This document shows positions 36,302-45,640 of a stretch of DNA of 64,000 nt, piece after piece; within the stretch, counting starts at the first letter, position 1; each line of letters starts with the position of its first letter. A program made the position numbers and the translations under genes. Where the stretch lies: positions 1,922,001-1,986,000 of the forward strand of contig NZ_CWKH01000001.1 of NCBI RefSeq assembly GCF_001245615.1, read 5' to 3'. Source of the stretch: Mycolicibacterium neworleansense. Lineage in GTDB: Bacteria; Actinomycetota; Actinomycetes; Mycobacteriales; Mycobacteriaceae. Below the pieces are notes generated by a model, which was not told the DNA's origin, ran no database searches, and saw only the letters and a program-made list of their open reading frames with translations.

Positions 36302-37804
36302 TCACGCAGTCACAGGGACGTCCAGCTTGAGCGCCTTGGTCCCCCACGCCCAGACTTCGTCGAACAGGCCGGGCTCGTTGGACAACTTGGTCCCCAGCGA
36401 CGGCACCATCTCCTTGAGCTTGGGCAGCCAGCTCTGGTAGCGATCGGTGAAGCAGCGCTCCAGCACGTCGAGCATGGCCGGTACCGCGGTGGACGCGCCA
36501 GGCGAGGCGCCGAGCAGGCCGGCGATGCTGCCGTCGGCCGCCGTGAGCACGGTGGTGCCGAACTCCAGCACACCACCGGCACCCTTGCGCCGGATCACCT
36601 GCACACGCTGGCCGGCGATGTCCAGCTCCCAGTCGGAATCGACTGCGCTGGGCGCGAATTCCCGCAAGGTCTCGACCCGCGCGGCCTCGCTGAGCAGCAG
36701 CTGGCCGACCAGGTAGTTGACCAGACCCATCTCGGTGAGTCCGACACCGAGCATGGACATGATGTTGTTGGGCTTGACCGACAATGGCAGGTCGGTGAAC
36801 TTGCCCTGCTTGAGGAACTTCGGCGTCCAACCGGCGAACGGCCCGAACAGCAGCCAGGATTTGCCGTTGATCACGCGGGTGTCCAGGTGCGGCACCGACA
36901 TCGGCGGGGCACCCAGCGGCGGGAGGCCGTACACCTTGGCCTGATGGCCCGCGGTCAGGGTCTGGTTGTCGGTCCGCAGGAACGCGCCGCCGACCGGGAA
37001 TCCGCCGAAACCCTTGGCCTCCGGGATGCCCGACTTCTGCAGCAGCGGCAGCGCACCGCCGCCGGCGCCGACGAACACGAACTTGGCGTTGAACTTGCGC
37101 TTGAGGCCGGTGCGCCGGTTGGTGACCTTGACCGTCCAGCTGCCGTCGGATTCCTTGTGCAGGTTGCGCACCTCATGACCGAACAGGGTGTTCATCCCGC
37201 GCTGCGCGGTGAAGCCGATGAGCTGGCGCGACAGCGCGCCGAAATCGACGTCGGTGCCGTGCTGTGACCAGTTCAGCGCCACCGGATCGGAAAAATCCCG
37301 CTTGGCGGCCATGAACGGCAACCGGCGGGAGAACTCGTCCTTGTCGTCGATGAATTCCATCGAGGCGAACAGCGGGTTGCCGACGAGCGCCTCGTGGCGG
37401 CGCTTGAGGTAGTCGACGTTGGCAGCCCCGTGCACGAAGCTGACGTGCGGGATCGGGTTCAGGAAGCCGCGCACATCGGACAGCACGCCGTTCTCGGCCG
37501 CGTAGGCCCAGAACTGCCGCGACACCTGGAACTGCTCGTTGACGTTGATGGCCTTGGTGGTGTCGATGGAACCATCGGACAGTTCGGGGGTGTAGTTCAG
37601 CTCACACAGTGCCGAGTGTCCGGTGCCCGCGTTGTTCCACGGATCACTGCTCTCCGCGGCGGCACCGTCGAGCCGCTCGATCATGGTGATGGACCAGTCC
37701 GGCTCCAGCAGCCGGATCAGAGCGCCGAGGGTCGCGCTCATGATGCCGGCCCCAACCAGCACGACGTCAGTCTTCTCGGTCGTACCCACGTTTGCCTCAG
37801 ACAC
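36302..37804 (-). CDS. mqo: Malate:quinone oxidoreductase
   Basis: 500 residues from GTG 37804 ([31 protein letters not shown]). The FAD-binding GxGxxS/G motif, the [17 protein letters not shown] segment and the C-terminal [19 protein letters not shown] are diagnostic of MQO. This peripheral membrane flavoprotein oxidises malate to oxaloacetate and feeds electrons to menaquinone, bypassing malate dehydrogenase. The open frame extends 13 codons further to 37843 but without family similarity. Confidence 0.95.
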   Translation of the reverse strand: MSEANVGTTEKTDVVLVGAGIMSATLGALIRLLEPDWSITMIERLDGAAAESSDPWNNAGTGHSALCELNYTPELSDGSIDTTKAINVNEQFQVSRQFWAYAAENGVLSDVRGFLNPIPHVSFVHGAANVDYLKRRHEALVGNPLFASMEFIDDKDEFSRRLPFMAAKRDFSDPVALNWSQHGTDVDFGALSRQLIGFTAQRGMNTLFGHEVRNLHKESDGSWTVKVTNRRTGLKRKFNAKFVFVGAGGGALPLLQKSGIPEAKGFGGFPVGGAFLRTDNQTLTAGHQAKVYGLPPLGAPPMSVPHLDTRVINGKSWLLFGPFAGWTPKFLKQGKFTDLPLSVKPNNIMSMLGVGLTEMGLVNYLVGQLLLSEAARVETLREFAPSAVDSDWELDIAGQRVQVIRRKGAGGVLEFGTTVLTAADGSIAGLLGASPGASTAVPAMLDVLERCFTDRYQSWLPKLKEMVPSLGTKLSNEPGLFDEVWAWGTKALKLDVPVTA

Positions 37805-38123
37805 CCTGATCGCTCGTCCTTTGTTGTTGCGCGGCCCGTCCACACCGACGGCTTTTGTTATGCCCAGGTTATCGCGCGACGAATCCCGGTTGGCCAGGCA
37901 TGGTAGTGCTATCCGTCACCTGCAGCCCGCCGACGAGCGGCCGGACCGGTCGGATGCGCTGATTCTCGTCCCGATCGGGGTTGCTGGCCGACCCGGTGGA
38001 CCGAAAGACAGCCTCCACATCTTTACCGGAGACGGTGTCCGGTTTCACCTCTTGTGATCGGATGGCCGGGGGCGGCGTCGTGGACGTGCTCGCGGCGTTG
38101 CGGCTCTGATTTCGGGGCCCGGT
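37805..38123. other. Intergenic region between divergent mqo and hydrolase genes
   Basis: About 320 bp without a credible gene. It contains an AAAGGA-like site shortly before the mqo start and a palindrome CCCGATCGGG in the middle. I searched for a cobalamin-riboswitch core and saw none. Promoters for both flanking genes must lie here. Confidence 0.5.
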
Positions 38124-38129
38124 TAGGGT
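38124..38129 (+). promoter_or_regulatory. -10 element for a leaderless lysophospholipase-like gene
   Basis: TAGGGT, then 6 nt (GGAACC), then the GTG at 38136. Predicts a transcript that starts on the start codon. Confidence 0.55.
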
Positions 38130-38135
38130 GGAACC

Positions 38136-39167
38136 GTGACGTCACGGGAGCCCGCCTGGGAGCCGGATGTACTGCCGGGGTTCTGGCAGCAGACCATCGA
38201 CGCAGGGCCTGATCCCGACGGCGAAGGCGACCTGGTCGCCACGCTGGTGCGCCGCGGCGAGGCCGGCACGGCGCCCGACGGCAAGGGCCATGCCGTGCTG
38301 GCTTTGCACGGCTACACCGACTACTTCTTCCACACCGAGCTGGCCGACCGATTCGCCGACCGCGGGTTCTCGTTCTACGCGCTGGATCTGCCCAAGTGCG
38401 GACGCTCCCGGCACGATGGCCAGACCCCGCACTTCACCACCGATCTGGCACGCTACGACACCCAGATAGAGCGTGCCCTGGAGTCCATCGCCGCCGACAC
38501 CGGCAATGCCACGGTGTGCCTGTACGGGCATTCCGCGGGTGGACTGATCCTCACCTTGTTCGCCGACCGGCTGCGCCGTCGAGGGCGGCTGGCCACCCAT
38601 CACGTCGGCGGGCTGGTGCTCAACAGCCCGTTCTTCGATCTGCACGGGCCGGCGATCCTGCGCACCGCGCCCACCTCGGCCGCCCTGATCGCCCTGGCCC
38701 GCCTGCGCAAGCTGTCGGTGGTCCGCAAGCCCACCGAAGGCGGCTACGGCACCACGCTGCACCGCGACTACGGCGGCGAGTTCGACTACAACCTGGAGTG
38801 GAAACCGTTGGGAGGCTTCCCCGTCACCTTCGGGTGGATCAATGCGATCCGCCGCGGGCAGGCCCGCCTGCACCGCGGCCTGGACGTCGGGGTGCCGAAC
38901 CTCATCCTCCGGTCGGACCGCAGTGTCACCGAAACCTCCGACCCCGCGGCGATGCAGCGCGGCGATGCCGTACTCGATGTCAGCCAGATCGCGCGGTGGT
39001 CCGGTTGCGTGGGCAACCACACCACGGTAGCTCCGATCACCGATGCCAAACACGACGTCTTCCTGTCGGTAGCCGATTCCCGGGCCGCGGCCTACCGCGA
39101 GCTCGACCGGTGGCTCGATTACTACCTGAGCCTGCAAACCCGTCCCAGCACAACATCTTCCGGATAG
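38136..39167 (+). CDS. Alpha/beta hydrolase, monoacylglycerol lipase/lysophospholipase-like (Rv2854-like)
   Basis: 343 residues. The fold is clear: LALHGYTDYFFHTELADRFADRGFSFYALDLPKCGRS, the nucleophile elbow YGHSAGGLI (Ser about 134), and a C-terminal ITDAKHDVFLS with the catalytic His. A cap region follows the nucleophile. Family members hydrolyse monoacylglycerols or lysophospholipids; the substrate here is not known. It directly precedes mtr (9 bp gap) and is probably co-transcribed, as in M. tuberculosis. Confidence 0.86.
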   Translation: MTSREPAWEPDVLPGFWQQTIDAGPDPDGEGDLVATLVRRGEAGTAPDGKGHAVLALHGYTDYFFHTELADRFADRGFSFYALDLPKCGRSRHDGQTPHFTTDLARYDTQIERALESIAADTGNATVCLYGHSAGGLILTLFADRLRRRGRLATHHVGGLVLNSPFFDLHGPAILRTAPTSAALIALARLRKLSVVRKPTEGGYGTTLHRDYGGEFDYNLEWKPLGGFPVTFGWINAIRRGQARLHRGLDVGVPNLILRSDRSVTETSDPAAMQRGDAVLDVSQIARWSGCVGNHTTVAPITDAKHDVFLSVADSRAAAYRELDRWLDYYLSLQTRPSTTSSG

Positions 39168-39176
39168 GCAGCGCAC

Positions 39177-40562
39177 ATGGAGCATTACGATCTGACGATC
39201 ATCGGCACCGGCTCCGGCAACAGCATCCTCGACGAGCGCTACGCCGGAAAGAAGGTCGCGATCTGCGAGCAGGGCACGTTCGGCGGGACCTGCCTCAACG
39301 TGGGCTGCATCCCCACCAAGATGTTCGTCTACGCCGCTGACGTAGCGGACACGATCAAGGACAGCGCCAAGTACGGCATCGATTCCCACATCGACAAGGT
39401 GCGCTGGCCCGATGTCGTGTCGCGGGTGTTCGGCCGGATCGACCCGATCGCTGCCGGCGGTGAGGACTACCGCCGCAACGACCCGGACATCACGGTGTAC
39501 GCCAGCCACACCCGGTTCGGGCCCAAGACCGCCGACGGCCGCTACACGCTGCGCACCGAGGCCGGTGATGAATTCAGCAGCGATCAGGTGGTGATCGCGG
39601 CCGGGTCCCGCGCCTACGTCCCGCCGGCCATCGTGGACTGCGGTGTCACGTACTACACCAGCGACGACATCATGCGAATCCCCGAGCTGCCCGAGCACCT
39701 GGTGATCGTGGGCGGCGGATTCGTCTCGGCCGAGTTCGCCCACGTGTTCTCGGCATTGGGCGTGCGGGTCACCGTCGTGGTGCGTGGCGACTGCCTGCTC
39801 AGCCATTGCGACGAGACAATCTGCCGGCGGTTCAGCGCGCTGGCCGCCGAGAAGTGGGACGTGCGGACGCACGAGAACGTGATCGGCTCGCACCACGAGG
39901 GTGACCAGATCGTCCTGGAGCTCGACGACGGCAAGACGCTGCCCGCCGACATGCTGCTGGTGGCCACCGGCCGGGTCCCCAACGGTGACCTGCTCGATGC
40001 CGAACTCGCCGGCGTGGAGATCGACGAGGACGGCCTGGTCATCGTCGACGAATATCAACGCACCACGGCGCGTGGCATTTTCGCGCTCGGTGACGTGTCC
40101 TCGGACTACCAGCTCAAGCATGTGGCCAACCACGAGTCACGGGTGGTCAGGGAGAACCTGCTGCACGACTGGGATGACACCGAGGCGATGGTGCGCAGCG
40201 ATCACCGGTTCGTGCCGTCGGCGGTGTTCACCGAACCGCAGATCGCCATGGTCGGGTTGACCGAGGAGGAGGCCCGCGACGAGGGCTATGACGTCGTGAC
40301 CAAGATTCAGGCCTACGGAGACACCGCGTACGGCTGGGCGATGGAAGACACCACCGGCATCGCCAAGCTGATCGGTGATCGAGCCACCGGCAAGATCCTG
40401 GGTGCCCACATCATGGGCTACCAGGCATCTGCGATCATCCAGCCGCTCATCCAGGCCATGAGCTTCGGGCAGACCGCCCGAGAGATCGCCCGGGGCCAGT
40501 ACTGGATCCATCCGGCGCTGCCCGAGGTGATCGAGAACGCGCTGCTGGGCCTGACCGACTAG
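39177..40562 (+). CDS. mtr: Mycothione reductase
   Basis: 461 residues. A class I flavoprotein disulfide reductase with the redox-active CLNVGC in [13 protein letters not shown] (about 36–48), an NADPH-binding [16 protein letters not shown], the FAD motif [19 protein letters not shown], and the C-terminal HPALPEV dyad His-Glu. It differs from glutathione or lipoamide reductases by the typical N-terminus [17 protein letters not shown]. It keeps mycothiol reduced. Its TAG stop shares the bases CTAG with the stop codon of convergent nicT. Confidence 0.96.
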   Translation: MEHYDLTIIGTGSGNSILDERYAGKKVAICEQGTFGGTCLNVGCIPTKMFVYAADVADTIKDSAKYGIDSHIDKVRWPDVVSRVFGRIDPIAAGGEDYRRNDPDITVYASHTRFGPKTADGRYTLRTEAGDEFSSDQVVIAAGSRAYVPPAIVDCGVTYYTSDDIMRIPELPEHLVIVGGGFVSAEFAHVFSALGVRVTVVVRGDCLLSHCDETICRRFSALAAEKWDVRTHENVIGSHHEGDQIVLELDDGKTLPADMLLVATGRVPNGDLLDAELAGVEIDEDGLVIVDEYQRTTARGIFALGDVSSDYQLKHVANHESRVVRENLLHDWDDTEAMVRSDHRFVPSAVFTEPQIAMVGLTEEEARDEGYDVVTKIQAYGDTAYGWAMEDTTGIAKLIGDRATGKILGAHIMGYQASAIIQPLIQAMSFGQTAREIARGQYWIHPALPEVIENALLGLTD

Positions 40563-41623
40563 GCCCGGGCGGCCCAGCGCTGCTCGATCCGGCCGAACCG
40601 CCAGATCCCCAGGGCCACAATCCAGCTCACCACGAAAAGCCCGACGATCGCGAATCCGACGAACTCCAGGTCGGCCGAGCCGACGAACGCCAACGGCCCC
40701 GTCGTGATGCCGAGGCGCTCGACCAGCAGGCCGGTCAGCACGATCACGCCGACGACGAGGGCGACGATCACCGACAGCACGGTGACGGTCAGGTTGTAGT
40801 ACACCTTGCGGACCGGCTGCAGGAAGGCCCAGCCGTAGGCCCGGGCCATGAAGATTCCGTCCAGGCTGTCGAACAGGCTCATCCCGGCCGCGAACAGCAC
40901 GGGCAGTACCAGCATGGCGTACCAGGGCAGCGTGAAGGCCGCCGTTCCCGCCGCCAGTACCAGCAGCGCGACCTGGCTGGCGGTGTCGAAGCCCAGCCCC
41001 ATCAGGAAGCCCACCGGGTACAGGTGCCAGGGCTTGTTGACGCGCCGCATCACCCGGCCCAGCAGGCGCGCCAGGAAACCCCGGCTGTCGAGCTGACGCT
41101 CCAGCTCGGCCTCGTCGTACTCACCGCTGCGCATGGCCCGGAAGACCTTGGCGATCCCCACCGCGGCAAACAGATTCGTCAGCCCGACCAGGATGAGGAA
41201 CGTTCCGGCCACCAGCGACCCGACCAGACCGAGGGTCTGCAGCATCGCCGACTCGTCGTCCTGTACCGGGCCGGCGAGCGCGTGCACGCCGAGAGCGAGC
41301 AGCAGAGCCAGCCCGAACACCACGCTGGAATGCCCCAGTGAGAACCAGAAGCCCGCCGACACCGACCGGGTGCCTTCGCCGACCAGTTTCCGGGTGGTGT
41401 TGTCGATCACGGCGATGTGGTCGGCGTCGAAGGCATGCCGCACGCCCAGGAGGTACGCGGTCACGCCGAGACCGACGCCGAACACCCCCGCCGAACCAAG
41501 CGTGATGTGTTGCGGCGCCACCCCGAAGATCAGTACGCCCCAACCGATGACATGCAGGAGCACCACGAATCCGCTGACTGCGGCGATCGAGATCCAGTCG
41601 GCGCGGTCGAAACGGGTTGCCAT
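40559..41623 (-). CDS. nicT: Nickel/cobalt transporter, NiCoT family
   Basis: 354 residues, about eight transmembrane segments. The signature [14 protein letters not shown] (H-x4-DH metal filter) is in TM2, with [14 protein letters not shown] and [17 protein letters not shown] as further family motifs. It imports Ni(II) or Co(II) with high affinity. In this genome, cobalt would feed the nearby cob genes and nickel would feed urease or hydrogenase. Its ATG has an excellent leaderless promoter with an operator-like dyad, and an ArsR-type gene lies directly upstream. Confidence 0.94.
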   Translation of the reverse strand: MATRFDRADWISIAAVSGFVVLLHVIGWGVLIFGVAPQHITLGSAGVFGVGLGVTAYLLGVRHAFDADHIAVIDNTTRKLVGEGTRSVSAGFWFSLGHSSVVFGLALLLALGVHALAGPVQDDESAMLQTLGLVGSLVAGTFLILVGLTNLFAAVGIAKVFRAMRSGEYDEAELERQLDSRGFLARLLGRVMRRVNKPWHLYPVGFLMGLGFDTASQVALLVLAAGTAAFTLPWYAMLVLPVLFAAGMSLFDSLDGIFMARAYGWAFLQPVRKVYYNLTVTVLSVIVALVVGVIVLTGLLVERLGITTGPLAFVGSADLEFVGFAIVGLFVVSWIVALGIWRFGRIEQRWAARA

Positions 41624-41629
41624 TCGGGC

Positions 41630-41669
41630 AGCGTAAGACCGGCACCGATATCTGTCCAGACAGACAGAT
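41630..41669 (-). promoter_or_regulatory. nicT promoter (TGGACA-N17-TACGCT) with overlapping dyad
   Basis: On the minus strand, -35 TGGACA (41653–41658) and -10 TACGCT (41630–41635) are 17 bp apart; the -10 ends 6 nt before the ATG. The perfect dyad ATCTGTC-N6-GACAGAT (41650–41669) covers the -35 element, a position expected for a repressor operator. The likely binder is the ArsR-family protein encoded upstream, but this is inferred. Confidence 0.65.
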
Positions 41670-41680
41670 GAGAACTTCGC

Positions 41681-42010
41681 TCAGCCGTGCCGGGCGCCGA
41701 TCCAGTGCAACAGGTCATGCACGGTCTCGTCGTCGAGGCGGTAATTCACCGTGCGTCCGGTCCGGGTGCAGGTGACCCAACCCTGTTCCCGCAGCACCCG
41801 CAAAGCCTGGGACACAGCGTTTTCCGAGCGGCCGAGGGCGGCGGCCAGATCGCTGACGCAGATCCCCGGGGCCCGGTGCAGGCCCAGCAGGATCTCCAGC
41901 CGGTGCGGATCGGACAACAGATCGAAGCGCTGCGCCCACCCCGCGGTGTCGACGTCGGCCAGGGCCGACGACGCGCGCTCGACCTGGACCTGTTTACCGT
42001 GCTGGTCCAC
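41681..42010 (-). CDS. ArsR-family metalloregulator, probable Ni/Co sensor
   Basis: 109 residues. The winged helix is evident: RFDLLSDPHRLEILLGL, VSDLAAALGRSENAVSQALRVLREQGWVTCTRTGRTVNYRL. The C-terminal alpha5 region has the D/H-rich DDETVHDLLHWIGARHG and the N-terminus has MDQHGK, reminiscent of the NmtR type of nickel/cobalt sensors. Position directly upstream of nicT strongly supports such a role. The GTG start is leaderless (TAGATT, 6 nt) and lies inside a dyad. Confidence 0.8.
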   Translation of the reverse strand: MDQHGKQVQVERASSALADVDTAGWAQRFDLLSDPHRLEILLGLHRAPGICVSDLAAALGRSENAVSQALRVLREQGWVTCTRTGRTVNYRLDDETVHDLLHWIGARHG

Positions 42011-42022
42011 GGTACGAATCTA
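41995..42022 (-). promoter_or_regulatory. arsR leaderless promoter with autoregulatory dyad
   Basis: -10 TAGATT (42017–42022) ends 6 nt before the GTG at 42010. A perfect dyad TACCGTG-N6-CACGGTA (41995–42014) covers the predicted transcription start and the first codons. It would allow the product to block its own synthesis. The -10 also contains the stop codon of the GntR gene. Confidence 0.55.
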
Positions 42023-42745
42023 ATCCAGAAAGCCGTGCAGCAATGCCGACGATCCCCCGACATGGGCCAGCATGGCCGCGGCGGCACGCTCGCTGTCGCC
42101 GGCCAGGATCGCCATGACGATCTCTTCGTGCTGTTCGTCGGAGTGGGCGATATTGCGGGGCAACAGCGGGATCTGATCGAGCAGGGCGTTGACCCGCATC
42201 CGGTTCTCGGCGACCAGGGACACCAGCGACGGCGAACCCGCCGCCTCGGCGATGGCCAGATGCAGTCGCGAATCCAGACGCCGGTAGTCGTCGGGCTCGG
42301 CTGCACGGACATCGGCCAGCCGCGACCACAATCCGTCCCGCTCGGCCGCGCTCAATGTTCGCCCGGCCGCCATCCGGGCCGCCCCGACCTCCAGGATCTC
42401 GCGCAACCGCAACGCGTCGTCGATCTCCTCGCGTGTGGGGCGGTGACTGGTCGTGGGCAGTGCAGGCAATTCTGCGGCCAGGAACGTGCCGCCGTACCGC
42501 CCTCGTTTGGACACCAGGTAACCGGCATCGGCCAGCGATTTGATGGCTTCCCGGACCGTGTCGCGGCTGACCCCCAGGCGCGCGGCCAGCTCACGCTCGG
42601 GAGGCAAGGACTCCCCGGGGCCCAGCACCCCGAGACGGATCGTCTCGAGCAACCGGCCGACGGTGTCCTCGAAGGCATTGCCCAGCCGAACCGGACGCAG
42701 CAGTGCGCCGGCGGTCGGCTGCTGTGGATCCGGTTCGGCTGTCAT
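42020..42745 (-). CDS. GntR-family regulator, FadR/FCD subfamily
   Basis: 241 residues. The N-terminal wHTH (PGESLPPERELAARLGVSRDTVREAIKSLADAGYLVSKRGRYGGTFL) is followed by an all-helical FCD ligand domain (about 95–235) with the metal/ligand Asp-His-His pattern (RLDSRLHLAIAEAAG, NIAHSDEQHEEIVMAI). It lies 17 bp after the SDR gene and is the last member of the glnA4 operon; it probably controls that operon in response to a carboxylated intermediate. Confidence 0.9.
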   Translation of the reverse strand: MTAEPDPQQPTAGALLRPVRLGNAFEDTVGRLLETIRLGVLGPGESLPPERELAARLGVSRDTVREAIKSLADAGYLVSKRGRYGGTFLAAELPALPTTSHRPTREEIDDALRLREILEVGAARMAAGRTLSAAERDGLWSRLADVRAAEPDDYRRLDSRLHLAIAEAAGSPSLVSLVAENRMRVNALLDQIPLLPRNIAHSDEQHEEIVMAILAGDSERAAAAMLAHVGGSSALLHGFLD

Positions 42746-42762
42746 GGCGAACTACCAGGGTG

Positions 42763-43536
42763 TCACAGCGGCGTCACGTAGGCGGAGCTGATGCCGCCGT
42801 CGACCAAAAATGTCGAGCCCGTGATGAAGGATGCGTCGTCACTGGCCAGGAACGCCACCGCGGCGGCCAGCTCCTCGGGCTCGGCGAATCGGCCCAGCGG
42901 AATGTGCACCAGACGCCGCGCGGCCCGCTCGGGATCCTTGGCGAACAGCTCCTGCAGCAGTGGGGTGTTGACCGGACCCGGGCACAGGGCGTTGACCCGG
43001 ATTCCCTGCCGCGCGTACTGCACCCCGAGCTCGCGCGACATCGCCAGGACGCCGCCCTTGGACGCGGTGTAGGAGATCTGGGAGGTGGCCGACCCCATCA
43101 CCGCCACGAACGATGCGGTGTTGATGATCGAGCCCTTGCCCGCGGGCACCATGTGACGCAGCGCCGCCCGGCAGGACAGGTACACCGATTTCAGGTTGAT
43201 GTCCTGCACCCGCTGCCAGGCCGGCAGTTCGGTGGTCTCGATCAGGTCATCTGCGGGCGGTGAGATCCCGGCGTTGTTGAACGCGATGTCGACCGCACCG
43301 AATGTGGCTGCGGCAGTGTCGAAGAGATGGTCGACGGCATCCTGATCGGACACATCCACGGCGACGAACAGTCCGTCGAGCTCCTCGGCGGCGGCCTCGC
43401 CGGTGGCGGGGTCGATGTCGCCCACCACGATCGTGGCGCCCTCGGCGCGCAGCCGGCGTCCGGCGGCCAGACCGATGCCGCTGGCGCCACCGGTGATGAC
43501 GGCAACCTTGCCGGCCAGGCGTTGGGTCAGATCCAT
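42763..43536 (-). CDS. Short-chain dehydrogenase/reductase
   Basis: 257 residues, classical SDR. NAD-binding GGASGIG near residue 17, NNAG, catalytic Ser in INTASF and YTASK (Tyr-x3-Lys), and the C-terminal GSTFLVDGG. The ATG follows the aldehyde dehydrogenase stop directly (TAG-ATG). Corresponds to Rv2857c. In the operon it may oxidise a hydroxy or amino-alcohol intermediate, but the substrate is unknown. Confidence 0.9.
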   Translation of the reverse strand: MDLTQRLAGKVAVITGGASGIGLAAGRRLRAEGATIVVGDIDPATGEAAAEELDGLFVAVDVSDQDAVDHLFDTAAATFGAVDIAFNNAGISPPADDLIETTELPAWQRVQDINLKSVYLSCRAALRHMVPAGKGSIINTASFVAVMGSATSQISYTASKGGVLAMSRELGVQYARQGIRVNALCPGPVNTPLLQELFAKDPERAARRLVHIPLGRFAEPEELAAAVAFLASDDASFITGSTFLVDGGISSAYVTPL

Positions 43537-44885
43537 CTACAGCTCCTCTACTGCGAAAAAGACGTTCTTGGTTTCGGTGAAGGACAGTGGTGCGTCCGGT
43601 CCCAACTCACGCCCCAGCCCGGACTGCTTGAAGCCGCCGAACGGCGTGTTGTAACGCACCGACGAGTGCGAGTTGACGCTGAGATTGCCCGATTCCACCG
43701 CCCGCGATACCCGCATCGCGCGCGAGAGATTATCGGTCCAGATCGAGCCCGACAAGCCGTAGGGCGTGTCGTTGGCCAGTGCGATGGCGTCGGCCTCGTC
43801 CTCGAACGGCAACACGGTCACCACCGGGCCGAAGATCTCCTCGGTCACGGTGCGGTCGGTGCGCTGCGGCGTCAACACCGTTGGCGGGAACCAGAACCCG
43901 GGTCCGGCGGGCGCGCTGCCCCGGAATGCCACCGGGGCGTCATCGGGCACGTAGGACGACACCGATTCCCAGTGCGGACGGGATACCAACGGCCCCATCT
44001 CGGTGTCGCCCGCCGTCGGGTCACCCACCGCGACTCCCTTTACCGCCGGTTCCAGCAGCTCCATGAACCGGTCATAGACACTGCGCTGCACCAGGATCCG
44101 GCTGCGGGCACAGCAGTCCTGCCCCGCGTTGTCGAACACCCCGTACGGTGCGGTGGCGGCGGCCTTCTCCAGATCGCAGTCATCGAAAACGACGTTGGCG
44201 CTCTTGCCGCCCAATTCCAGTGTCACGCGCTTGACCTGAGCCGCTGCCCCGGCCATCACTCGCATGCCCACCTCGGTGGAGCCGGTGAACACCACCTTGC
44301 GCACGTCCGGGTGCGTGACGAACCGCTCCCCCACCACCGAGCCCTTGCCGGGCAGGACCTGGAACAGGTCGGGATCAAGACCCGCTTCGACCGCGAGCTC
44401 ACCGAGCCGGATCGTGGTCAGCGGCGTCCATTCAGCGGGCTTGAGCACCACCGCATTGCCGGCGGCCAGTGCCGGGGCGAATCCCCATGCGGCGATGGTC
44501 ATCGGGAAGTTCCACGGTGTGATGATCCCGACGATGCCGAGCGGCTCGTTGAATGTGACGTCGAGGCCGCCGGCCACCGGGATCTGCTTGCCGCTCAGCC
44601 GTTCCGGGGCGGCGGAGTAGAACTGCAGGACGTCCCGGACATGCCCGGCCTCCCACTCGGCCTGTCCGATCGGATGGCCGGAATTGGCCACCTCGAGAGC
44701 GGCCAGGTCACCGATGTGGGCGTCGACCACGGCAGCGAATGCGCGCAGCGACGGGCCCGCCGGGCCCATGCCCGCTGCGCCACGGCGGCGCGGGCCACCG
44801 CGTCATCGACGGCATCCACATCCAGGAGGTCGACGGTGGTCAGCACCTCCTCGGTGGCGGGGTTGATGACCTGGCTGGATGTCAT
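43537..44885 (-). CDS. aldC: Aldehyde dehydrogenase AldC-like, frameshift near the N-terminus
   Basis: The start (ATG 44885, AGAGAGGA upstream) gives MTSSQVINPATEEVLTTVDLLD and about 40 residues in one frame. From about 44765 downwards the homology continues in another frame (SLRAFAAVVDAHIGDLAALE) to the stop at 43537. Catalytic parts are complete: WNFPM, ELGGKSAN, Cys in AGQDCCARSR and EEIFGPVVTVLPF. Relative to the M. tuberculosis homologue as I remember it, about 16 nt are missing next to two GGGCCC blocks (44753–44767). Either a real inactivating deletion or an assembly/sequencing error. The gene overlaps the hydrolase gene upstream by 4 bp. Confidence 0.85.
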
Positions 44886-45640
44886 GAGATCCTCTCTGTC
44901 GCATATGTTCTGGCCGCCTCGACGACGGCGGCGAACAACCGCAGATCGTCGAGGGTCTCCTCCGGGTGCCATTGCACCCCGACCACGAAGCCGTCGCCGG
45001 GCAGCTCGACCGCCTCGATCACACCGTCGGCGTCGCGGGCGCTGACCACCAATCCGTCACCGATTCGATCGATCGCCTGGTGGTGGTAGCACTGCGCGTC
45101 CGAGGTTTCACCGATGAGGGCCGCCAGCCGGGTGCCGGGCACCGTGTGCACCGCCGACGTGCCGAAGATGGCGTTTCCCTTCTGATGATGGGTGTGACCG
45201 ATGACGTCGGGCAGGTGCTGGTGCAAGGTGCCACCCAGCGCGGCGTTGAGCACCTGAGCTCCCCGGCACACGCCGAGCACCGGAATGCCTCTTCGCAGCG
45301 CCGATTCCAGAAGTGCGAACTCCCAGGCATCACGCTCGACGGCTGGGGTGTTGGTGGCCGGGTGCGGCTGTTGTCCGTACCGCGCCGGATCGACGTCGGG
45401 GCCGCCGGTGATGATCAGGCCGTCGATGCGTTCGAGGACCCGGTCGGTGATCTCGCCGTTCACCGGCTGCGGCGGCAACAGGACCGCGATGCCGCCGGCG
45501 CGGGTGACGCCTTCGAAGTAGATTTGGGGCAGGAAGCTGGCCTGTACATCCCAGACCCCGGTCTGCGCCTGCTGCAGATAGGTGGTCATGCCGATAACCG
45601 GGCGCGTCGCGTCGGCGCCCTGGACGTCAGAGCCGTTCAA
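44882..45640 (-). CDS. Gamma-glutamyl-gamma-aminobutyrate hydrolase family (PuuD-like, class I GATase)
   Basis: 252 residues. Nucleophile Cys in VLGVCRGAQVLN, His-Glu in VQWHPEETLDD, and the substrate loop HQHLPDVIGHTHHQ as in PuuD. PuuD-type enzymes cleave a gamma-glutamyl-amide to free glutamate and the deaminated acid. It overlaps glnA4 by 14 bp upstream and aldC by 4 bp downstream, so the three are tightly co-expressed (Rv2859c). Confidence 0.9.
   Translation of the reverse strand: MNGSDVQGADATRPVIGMTTYLQQAQTGVWDVQASFLPQIYFEGVTRAGGIAVLLPPQPVNGEITDRVLERIDGLIITGGPDVDPARYGQQPHPATNTPAVERDAWEFALLESALRRGIPVLGVCRGAQVLNAALGGTLHQHLPDVIGHTHHQKGNAIFGTSAVHTVPGTRLAALIGETSDAQCYHHQAIDRIGDGLVVSARDADGVIEAVELPGDGFVVGVQWHPEETLDDLRLFAAVVEAARTYATERIS

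Noticed and set aside
37805..38123. Cobalamin riboswitch upstream of mqo or the hydrolase
   Set aside because: I looked for the B12-box core and pairing elements and found none, and neither flanking gene is a typical target.
38142..40133. Long minus-strand open frame (about 663 codons) opposite the Rv2854-like gene and mtr
   Set aside because: Shadow frame; mtr and the hydrolase account for the DNA with conserved motifs.
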